From contig LR877159.1 of NCBI GenBank assembly GCA_903995115.1, positions 62,001 to 126,000 of the forward strand: DNA of 64,000 nt, in the 5' to 3' direction. A program made the position numbers and the translations under genes. Positions 47,344 through 55,271 of this stretch are shown here, piece after piece. Source of the stretch: Angomonas deanei (Eukaryota; Euglenozoa; Kinetoplastea; Trypanosomatida; Trypanosomatidae). The notes beneath the pieces were generated by a model, which worked only from the letters and a program-made list of their open reading frames with translations, had not been told where the DNA came from and did no database searches. Numbering within the stretch: the first letter of the stretch is position 1; every line of letters starts with the position of its first letter.

Positions 47344-47892
47344 ATGTGGAATGCCGTACGCAATTGGTTCACTGAGGAGGAACATGAAGAATTGGATCAA
47401 CATCAATTAAAACAGAACGCCATTGAACAGTCGATAAAGGTGACACGAGAGATGGCAGAGGTGCAGGAGGCGCTGCAGAAGAGCACCCGTGGTACACGTC
47501 TCATCCGTCAACGGCTGCTGGAGCTACACGAGCAGGTGGAAGCGCTGTTACTGGAGAGCTGCGATGTGATACACAAACCAGCAACGGTAGGGGAGCACAG
47601 CTGCACGGAGAATCACGTGAAGATGCAACGCACCCGGGGCGCTCTGCTGGAGGAACTGACCGAGGTGAGGGAACCATTGGAGGAGCGACTCGTGTCGTTG
47701 GTAGCCAAGGAGTACGAGCTGCAGGTGCGCTTCAGTGGGTTGGAAGTGCAGCGGTTATTAATCGAGAAGGAGTTGGGCGAAAAAATTAGTCCACAGGAAA
47801 TGGAGGAACGACTGGAGCGTCTGGTGCTGCCGCCCTCCCCAGTAGAGGTGACCATTAACTACGAGACGAGAGACGAGGGAGATACTTGGTGA
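47344..47892 (+). CDS. Small coiled-coil protein, unknown
   Basis: This is a 182-residue, mostly helical and acidic protein. It begins MWNAVRNWFTEEEHEELDQ, an amphipathic start, and continues with two heptad helices (about 22-75 and 95-150) separated by a His/Cys-containing turn near 85-92. The last 25 residues (LPPSPVEVTINYETRDEG) are beta-like. There is no recognised family. Size and helix-turn-helix pairs would suit a small subunit of a cytoskeletal or tethering complex, which is speculation. ATG 47344 is the first after AG 47312-47313. Confidence 0.72.
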   Translation: MWNAVRNWFTEEEHEELDQHQLKQNAIEQSIKVTREMAEVQEALQKSTRGTRLIRQRLLELHEQVEALLLESCDVIHKPATVGEHSCTENHVKMQRTRGALLEELTEVREPLEERLVSLVAKEYELQVRFSGLEVQRLLIEKELGEKISPQEMEERLERLVLPPSPVEVTINYETRDEGDTW

Positions 47893-48105
47893 GAAGCGAA
47901 CGGTAGAAGTTATCCTCTTTTTATTTTTTTATTGTGATTCTGGTTGTGTTGCTTGTGATTGTATACTAAATGTCTTTGATTTTTTTTTTTCACGTGCGAC
48001 GCGCACGTCCTGTTCTTGTCCGAAGCAAAAGGCAACAGGCAATGACGTATACTCAACCCATCGTTCCCTCTTTTTACGCGAATAGTTCTGTTTCATTCCT
48101 ACAGC

Positions 48106-48447
48106 ATGGTGGCACCGATCATCGCGGGGGTGCTGGTAGGGGGTGCCCTCTACTATGCCTCTCGCGTTATCCCGCGTATTATTCGCCGTGTGAACGCACA
48201 GCACAGTGCCACGGCCGCCCGCTATGTGCCGTATGAGTATGGGTTCCAGAACACCATGTCGGAGCGAGAGGCGTATTTACTACTAGAATTCCCAGAGAGT
48301 CAGGCCGGCGCCGCGTTCCGCCGTCCACCGGAGGAGGAAGTGAAGAAGCAGTACCGCGCCGTGATGAAGGACTTTCATAGCGACATTGGTGGCACGCCAT
48401 TCATCGCGACGAAGCTGAATGAGGCGAAGGATATTCTTATCAAGTAA
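48106..48447 (+). CDS. Pam18/Tim14-like J-protein with HSD in place of HPD
   Basis: This 113-residue protein has one N-terminal membrane helix (PIIAGVLVGGALYYASRV, 4-21) and a C-terminal J-like domain. It follows the Tim14/Pam18 pattern: a YEYGFQNTMSEREAYLLLEF lead (yeast and human have GF...M..REA..IL), then KKQYRAVMKDFHSDIGG and TPFIATKLNEAKDIL. The signature His-Pro-Asp is His91-Ser92-Asp93 here. Pro-to-Ser in this motif normally abolishes stimulation of Hsp70, so the protein may not act as an import co-chaperone. Pam16 proteins lack HPD altogether, so this is closer to Pam18. In T. brucei the Pam18/Pam16 pair is reported to serve kDNA maintenance rather than import, as I recall. An AG at 48103-48104 would leave a one-nt 5' UTR; AG 48083-48084 is an alternative. 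Confidence 0.83.
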   Translation: MVAPIIAGVLVGGALYYASRVIPRIIRRVNAQHSATAARYVPYEYGFQNTMSEREAYLLLEFPESQAGAAFRRPPEEEVKKQYRAVMKDFHSDIGGTPFIATKLNEAKDILIK

Positions 48448-48671
48448 TGGGTCAAGGGCCGGGTGGCTGTCGTGGTGATTATTGTTGTTTTGCTTTATTT
48501 TCACTTGCTCCCGGTTACGCATATTTACTCACACATTTTACAGCGGATACTTCTTTAAGAGTAATCTCGAACTATATGTAGTGGAACGTATATAAACCAT
48601 AGATCTCATCATACAGCGGCTGCTCCCCGTTTATTCATTTTCTTTCTCTCGCTCTCTCTGAGTGGTAGTAT

Positions 48672-49934
48672 ATGCAGGAAACGAACCTAGGGGAAGTCTG
48701 TTCCATTGACAGTTATGCCCAGCGGTTGAGTGCCGCTCTGGATGAAGTGGCCTGTGCTCTGATTAACACAATTGAGGCATCTGAGCCACTGATCAATGTT
48801 TCCTTTTCCTTCCTGTCCGGTCCTCCTCTAGATGGGCTCCAAGTGATATTTGAGAAAGGAGATAATCATCATTTTAGTGAGTTCGCCATTGGGGTGCAAA
48901 AGGGAATCCTTTTGCATTCCGTGCGGCAGATGGTTTTACTGTCAAACCATAGGGAGGAAGGCGGCCAGGGCGGCACTGTTTCGCCGTTAGCCCAGGATAT
49001 GCTTGGAGGGGGCGCAAGCACTCTCCTCAGTAGACAAGCGATATTGAATTTGTCACCATCGGAAGTGGCAGTGATGTTGTTGGCGCTGCCGGCCCACGGC
49101 ATTCTCTGGAGCAGGCGACGTGAGTACGTGAACGCCGTCCTGTGCCGAGAGGAGAATAATGGTCGCCCTATTCTGGAGTGCCTCTGCAAGGAGTATGTGC
49201 TGACTTCCGTTCTACTCAGCGCTGTGCTGAAAGTGAAGGAAGTGTGGGTGTATCGTAGCTGGATAGTAAGCCAGTGGATAAACTATTATTACTCTACTTG
49301 TCACGGTATTCGGGAGGAGGACCGACAGGGTCTTATTGGGCGATTAGCGCTGCAGGATAATGTTTTATTTTGTTTTGCTGCCGAGAACCATCGTTTGAAT
49401 TACAATGCCTGGCAGTATCGGAGGGAAGTGTACATTGCTCGATCGATACACACCAGCGACCAATGTGCTCTACTGACAGAGGAAATGAACATGGGAATGC
49501 GATTTCTCCGAACAAACAATGGCGATTCCTCCGCCGTCAGCTATCTGCTGTTCCTTCTACGCCACGCAGAAACCGTCCATGTGCTCCCCTTTCTGCATGA
49601 CTGTTGGAGACAACTGTTGTCCTTCACACAGCTCGAGTTGCGGCTGCGTGCCGACAAGGGCCACGAGTGCATGTGGTACCTCCGACTGGAACTGGTCAAG
49701 TGGGCGCTGCGGCAAACGTCGCTTAGCTGTGGTTGGACAGTAGAGGAGGAACTGAACTGGGTTTCCGCGTTTGTCGACGGCGCCGCGGGCGGTTTGCTCA
49801 CCCCAGTGAATGTGGCACGGGATGCGTGGGTACGCTGCTCTGGTGATGGGTGTTGGTCCTCGTACTACGCCTGTCGCTACGGCCTGCAACTGATATCCGT
49901 TATAAAGGGAGGCGCATGGCCTGGCAGCTGCTGA
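48672..49934 (+). CDS. PTAR1: PTAR1-like protein with prenyltransferase alpha-subunit repeats
   Basis: This 420-residue helical protein has several PPTA repeats recognisable by the W...R...V core. EVWVYRSWIVSQWINYYY lies at about 196-213, and LNYNAWQYRREVYIARSI at about 241-258 is the classic N-x-x-A-W-x-x-R signature. A degenerate LVKWALRQTS helix lies further on. Farnesyl- and geranylgeranyl-transferase alpha subunits of kinetoplastids are, as far as I know, longer or more repeat-rich; the overall plan here fits PTAR1. PTAR1 pairs with RabGGTase beta and prenylates the SNARE Ykt6. That pairing is inferred. The N-terminal 150 residues are not family-specific to my eye. Confidence 0.68.
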   Translation: MQETNLGEVCSIDSYAQRLSAALDEVACALINTIEASEPLINVSFSFLSGPPLDGLQVIFEKGDNHHFSEFAIGVQKGILLHSVRQMVLLSNHREEGGQGGTVSPLAQDMLGGGASTLLSRQAILNLSPSEVAVMLLALPAHGILWSRRREYVNAVLCREENNGRPILECLCKEYVLTSVLLSAVLKVKEVWVYRSWIVSQWINYYYSTCHGIREEDRQGLIGRLALQDNVLFCFAAENHRLNYNAWQYRREVYIARSIHTSDQCALLTEEMNMGMRFLRTNNGDSSAVSYLLFLLRHAETVHVLPFLHDCWRQLLSFTQLELRLRADKGHECMWYLRLELVKWALRQTSLSCGWTVEEELNWVSAFVDGAAGGLLTPVNVARDAWVRCSGDGCWSSYYACRYGLQLISVIKGGAWPGSC

Positions 49935-50111
49935 TTTGGTTTGCATGGTTTGTTGGTTTCATCACCAGACGAACAAGCAAAAGGAGAGCGAGTGTGGTGT
50001 TGTTGTTGTTGATGGTGTTTTCGCTCTCGTTCACAAGTCGTAATCTTTCACCCCTCCTTTTTTTCTCCCTCTTTTGAAAAGGAACAAAACACACTGTAAA
50101 AACAGAATAAA

Positions 50112-52534
50112 ATGAAAAAGTCCCCTTATGTTCTCAACGCAGACGGTCAAGTTCACGCCTCCGATATACGTAACCTGTCTGTCACCCCCTTCGGGTCCCT
50201 ACTGACGGCCTCTAGGAGACAACACCAGTCAAGTGATCAACCTACCAGCAGACGGGAGCGACGTCATTCAGGGGAGGATTGAAGTTTGTCGGGCACAACG
50301 CCTTCGTCAACTTCGCCCTCTACCACCCTTCCCTGGAGCTGGTTGGAAACGTGCCCGCCGTGGTGACGGGGTCGAACGACAAGCACGTGGCGGTGTGGGG
50401 ATTGGAGTCGGGTGAGGTGGAGGCGGTGCTAGATGGCTGCCCGGAGGGGGTCTGCTGTGGGTGTATCGTAGGGGACTGCAACACGAAGCGGGAAATCAAG
50501 TCCGAGCTGGAGTGGGCTGGTGACATTGTGGTGGGAGACTGGGGAGGAATGTGCATTGTATTTGACCACGTCACCGGGAAGCCGAAGCAAACGTACACCG
50601 CCCACACGTTCGCTGTGAGGAGTGTGGCGCACATCCCTGGCACGGACTACATTCTCTCCGCCTCCAGTGACAAGACTGTACACCAGTGGAATATTGTGAC
50701 GGGGGAGACCAGTATGGTGTACAAGGGTCACACCGACGTGCTGCAGTCCCTCTGCATGATTGATGCACAACACTTTGCCACCTCAAGCAACGACTGCAAA
50801 GTATTTATTTGGAAAATAGGTAAGCAGACGCCACTCCGCCGGCTAGAGGGGCACAGCTCCCTCGTGTACACGGTCGTGTGGAATAGCGTAACGAGCGAGC
50901 TGATCACCGCCTCGGAGGACACCACCGTCAAGGTGTGGGGCGGCGCATCCGACCACGCGCTGGAGACGTTTGACATGGTACAGTCGATTCATGTCCCTAC
51001 CGTTGTGTGGACGGTCGCCGCCTTGCCAGGGTCGGGGGATATTGCCTGCGGTGGCGCCGACTGCATCCTCCGTATCTTTACGCGAGACACCGCGAGGGCG
51101 GCGAGCGCGGCAAAGCAGAAGGCACTCCGCGACTCGGTTGCCTCTCAAGTGGTGGATGTAAAAGTGGCGCAACCCGCCGTGGTAGGAGGAATGGATGTCA
51201 GCAAGATGCCTTCCGTGGAGCAGCTGCACATGCACCAAGGTACGAAAGAGGGCGAACGGCTCTTTGTGCGCACCGAAGCCGGCGCCGTGGAGTTGCACGT
51301 GTGGACGGACGGGAAGTGGGAGAAGGTAGGTATGGTCGTGGCAGAGCCCAGCGGACAGGCGGTGGACGGTGGTCGCCCGAAGAAACTGTACAACGGAGTG
51401 GCATACGACTATGTGTTTGATGTGGACCTTCAGGGAACGTCGTTGAAACTGCCCTATAATGTAGGGCAAGACGTGCTAGAGGCGGCAAAGAACTTTATCA
51501 ACGAAAACGGCCGCTACGGCGTGACGGTCGACAGCCACGACCAAATCGTGAACTTTATTCTGCAGAGTATTACCCCGGAGGAAGTGAAGAAGGTTCCCGG
51601 CCTGGCGAATGCTGTCGTGGCGGATGGGAAGGTCACCACCGGCCCCACCGAGATGCCGGCGATTCCTTGGAAGGAACCAGAAGTCTTCGCCAACTTCAAT
51701 TCGGAGGGGGCTCAACGAAAGATTAGGGAACTGACCAACGACAGTGAAGAGTTCACGGACGTCATTCGCAGCGTGGGAGAGTGCGACGAGGCTCCCTTGC
51801 TGTGCGCCCAACTGCTGTCCTTGCATGAGGCACTCCCCGCCGGCTCCCGCTTCCCCGCGCTCGACTGTATTCGGTATTTCGCGGTAAGTCCCAGACTGTC
51901 CCTCCACACGCGGGTTGAGCTGGTGCACGGTGCACTGGCGGCGCTGGAAGAAGTCCTACACGCCAACCCTCCCGCCTCCGACCCGGAGCAATTGGTGACG
52001 GCGCGACTGGTGGCCAACTGTGCCGCCGTGCTCTACGAGGGCTACGTGGCATCCGTGGCGGTGGTCATCGCCGCCGCCGACGACGACGCTTTCGACCTCT
52101 CCACCCCTCTTCCCGACCGTTCCGCGAACTTTTTACAATGGCTCGTGAAAGACGCGCTCCAGGCAAAATGGTCCGAGGCGGCGGACGGTCCGCTGGCAAA
52201 GGCGCTGGCAGCACTGGCACAAAACACGGCCATGCTGCTCTCCTCCTCTCCACCACAAGGAAGGGTGCTGCCCTACGGAGTTCTTGCTCCCTTCTCCGCC
52301 ACACTTGTGACCAATATCGCGACACTGATGACCGCCCAACCTCCCCAGTCCAGCATTCTCCCTTCGCTGCTGCGAACCCTGCTTACGCTATTGAACAATA
52401 GCAATCAGAACAACACCACCTCCTGTGAGGCGGCTCTGAAGGAAGCCAGAAAGAGCGTATTAACGAGGGTAAAGCAAATGGCAAACAAAGACTTTAACGA
52501 GCTCGCTAGCGCAATAGTGGATATCTTGGAATAG
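50112..52534 (+). CDS. PLAA: DOA1/UFD3/PLAA ubiquitin-binding Cdc48 cofactor; N-terminal frame broken twice
   Basis: From 50276 onward the frame encodes a WD40 propeller (KFVGHNAFVNFALYHPSLEL, SDKTVHQWNIVTGE, SEDTTVKVWGG). Then come a PFU domain (about 390-440 of the visible part, KLPYNVGQDVLEAAKNFINE) and an Armadillo-like PUL domain to the end. That is the order of DOA1/PLAA, which brings ubiquitin conjugates to Cdc48/p97. The first blade starts at ATG 50112 in another frame: MKKSPYVLNADG, then HASDIRNLSVTPFGSLLTAS, matching the human HELDVRG...FVSVSRD region. Linking the parts needs one base fewer in TCTAGGAGAC (50211-50220) and one fewer in GGGGAGGATT (50271-50280), giving SRDNTSQVIN then GRLKFVGHN. 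The acceptor is AG 50080-50081. The gene otherwise looks fully functional. Confidence 0.88.
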
Positions 52535-52781
52535 GGATTCAAAAAAGAAAAAAAAAACACAATGCGCAACATTATTTTCACGTTCATTGGTACTATGAAT
52601 ATCTTTAAAGGATTATTCTATAGTTGTTGTCGTTTCCTTCATACCTTTTTGTTTATCCAATGTTGCCGCAGATTTCTTTCTTTGTCCTTCTCGTTTTTCA
52701 AGTCTCCAAAGTAAAGCAATTTTTATTATTATTGTTTTTTTTTTTTTTTTTAGTTTGCTTCTCGAGGACCACATTTGAGAA

Positions 52782-54333
52782 ATGACGTCCAAGACAGCCG
52801 TCCAGTCGGTGCCTCCGCACGTCTCCAGACAGCCAGTCCCACCTACTACAGAAAATAGGATGGGGGCCGTCACCCCTAGAAACGCACTAGCGATTCCCAT
52901 CAATAGCAGCTCCAAGTACATCTCCACCAACGACACCCACCTCGTCACGGATAAACTGCTGATCTGCCACTTTTTCGAGCGCGCCTATGCGATTGCCTCC
53001 GCGGAGGTCGCCTCTAGATCCTCCAACGCTAGCACCCCCACCCACCCCCTTTCCTCCCGGGCGGTGGGACCGACCCCCGCCAGCCGCCGGACCAGCCTAG
53101 AGTCGGAGAAGAGCGCCGCCAGCGTACCGACGGCGCCTGCTAGCAATAAGAATGGAGACAGCTTCCTGTGTAACCTCTTCCCCCTCACCCCTAGCGTCAA
53201 GGAGCAGGAGCGGTATAGCCAGCGCAGTGGGCGCATGCTGAGCGAGTCCGAGTCGCTTCAGTTAAAGCACGCCGAGGAGTACCAGTTTCTCCTCCCCACC
53301 CTCACCTACGCACTGCAGCACACCATCACCGCGCATGACGAAATGCTAGCACAGGAAAAGGAAAGACGACGGGACGAAATTAGCAAGCTGAAGAAGACCT
53401 TATTAGAACAGAATAATAACGACGAAACCTGCAACGCCGTCCTCAATGCGGGTAACATTCTGTGCCCCAGCGTCTTCGAGTGCTTCATCACCCCCGACAT
53501 ACCAGCCGTGACGCTGTTAGAGTACCTGAAGCGGATCATCAAGTACACCTACGCCTCCCCGTCCGTCTTGTTAGTGGCATGCATGTATATTGATCGGCTT
53601 CTCTCCCGGTGGGAGGGACTGCTCTTCCACACGCAGGTGGCCTTCAAGCTGATCATTGCGGCGGTGCGAATTGCGTCCAAGGTGTTGGACACACGAACCC
53701 TCAACAACAAGGACTTCGCCGTCGTCGGAGGGGTCTCGAACGAGGAGCTTAACGAACTGGAGTTGCACTTTATTGCGAACATTGACTACGATGTGTACGT
53801 GAGCGCCGAGGAGTTCGGTGTATACGCTAGTGATCTTGTCGACGCCGCCGCTGGCAAGCCCCAGCCGTCCAGCATCAACTTTGACCGCGCCCCCCAGCCA
53901 CCGGCCGCGGGCGACTCCCCTGCCGCCAGCTCCCCCACCCCGCACGGTGGCCCTCGCCGGTAAGCGCAATCGCCGGGCCAGTATTGCGGCCGTGTTGCCC
54001 TCCGGTCGACGGAGAAGCTACTCCATCGTCGGTCAAGGCCCTACTCCCAACTTGCGCTCCGCCTCTCGTCCGGGGGCACCGCCCACCGAAAGTGGTGTCT
54101 TCAATGCGGAGAATTCCGTCTGTGTGTTTGAAGTTTGCGGCGACGGTACGAATGCGGTGGAGGAGAAATCAGTAGACTCTCCGGCCCCCACCGCCTGGGA
54201 GGGAGAGGCCGCGCACAGCCCGAAGCCTACCAACACCACCGCCACAACCAGTCAGAAACGACCCTCTCTTACCAACCCAGCGGGCAATCGGGCGGCCACA
54301 CTGCCACAAGTGGCACGTAAACCACTTCGTTAA
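52782..54333 (+). CDS. PHO80-type cyclin; C-terminal tail in a shifted frame
   Basis: The first frame (52782-53963) encodes 393 residues. A Ser/Thr/Pro-rich head comes first, then a helix (QLKHAEEYQFLLPTLTYALQ), then a PHO80/PCL cyclin box at about 235-345: LLEYLKRIIKYTYASPSVLL, CMYIDRLL, AVRIASKVLDTRTLNNKDFA with VVGGVSNEELNELE. PHO80-like cyclins are the CYC2 family that partners CRK kinases in trypanosomatids. The frame then stops in a GC-rich Pro stretch. The +1 frame is open across it and runs to TAA at 54333 with protein-like text (AGKRNRRASIAAVL, GRRRSYSIVGQG). One extra C in the C runs at about 53932-53941 would join SSPT to RTVALAGK, giving about 515 residues. RRAS and RRRSYS look like kinase sites. 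Confidence 0.8.
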
Positions 54334-55271
54334 ATATTTCAAAAAAAAAAAAAATCTTCTAGTAATTAAAAAAAAAAAAAAAAAGCATGAAAAGTAGTAT
54401 GTTTGTTATGGAATACCGGCTTTTTGTTTTTGTTTTTCATCGTAGTAAAAAAAAATGCAAAAGAAAACAATTGATATTCAGCTGGTTTGACGAATGCGTG
54501 TCGTTGTTTTGATCTTTTCAACAAAATATTTTTGGTGTCATGTACTGTTTTTTTTTTTTTTTTTTGACCTTCCTTGTTTTTGTTTCCTTATAAAAATAAA
54601 GGAACGTGGCATTTTTTTTTTTTTTTCATTGTTATTCTCCTTCGGTTCTGTCTGTATTTATGATTTTGCTTGTGGTACATGAATACTAACGGTACTGGTT
54701 GTCCGCTTGTATACTAACGAGGCGTTAAATGTCAAAAGAATATACAATGAGAAAAAGAAGAAAAACAAAAGAATAGGTGTATTGTATCCACATGCAAGGG
54801 TTTTTGAGTTTCTTTATCATCATAGTTTTTTCCTGTGCAATTTGTTCATCCCATTTTTTTTCTTTCTCTTTTTCTTTTTTTTCATATATAATACTGTTTT
54901 ACCTCCTTGTACGTTACCTGTGCTTCCGTTGGATGTGTTTTTTTCACCGTCACCCGTAACAGAAGTCACTTTCCTTTATCGTCATTCAATGCACCTTCTC
55001 TTCCTCTTTTTTTTTTTTTAATGATTAGCAACTTAGTTTAGTTTTTGGTGGTTATTGTGTTTAGGGTTTTTTTTTTTTTCTACCTCTTGTTCGTTCTCTC
55101 GCATTGGCTCCTTTACCTTTTTTTTTTCTTTGTTGCGAGTCTGTACGCGACACAGTTATTCACGTAACATTTCCACTGTTGAGGTTACTTCAGATTCATT
55201 GCCCATAACTCCATCTTGAGATTTTTTTTTTTTTTTGGCGACAACGTATAGTAATAATAACGCTGTTACGA
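54334..55271 (+). other. Longest intergenic region, 938 bp, T-rich
   Basis: It starts with A runs (54342-54353, 54368-54384) and then alternates T runs of 10-19 nt with mixed sequence. Several pyrimidine-AG combinations occur. TACTAAC appears twice (54684-54690 and 54712-54718). The only long stop-free stretch (54707-55021) is Phe/Tyr/Lys low-complexity and not a credible gene. No tRNA B box or snoRNA boxes were found. Confidence 0.55.

Noticed and set aside
53818-54333. Separate small gene after the first cyclin
   Set aside because: It has no ATG near its start and no pyrimidine-AG acceptor, and it overlaps the cyclin frame. A shifted C-terminal tail explains it better.
54684-54718. Two TACTAAC words as intron branch points
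   Set aside because: No matching 5' splice site or flanking coding exon is present. In A/T-rich DNA such words can arise by chance.
54707-55021. 104-codon open frame in the gap between the cyclins
   Set aside because: It is Phe/Lys/Tyr low complexity from T and A runs, with no domain or codon bias.
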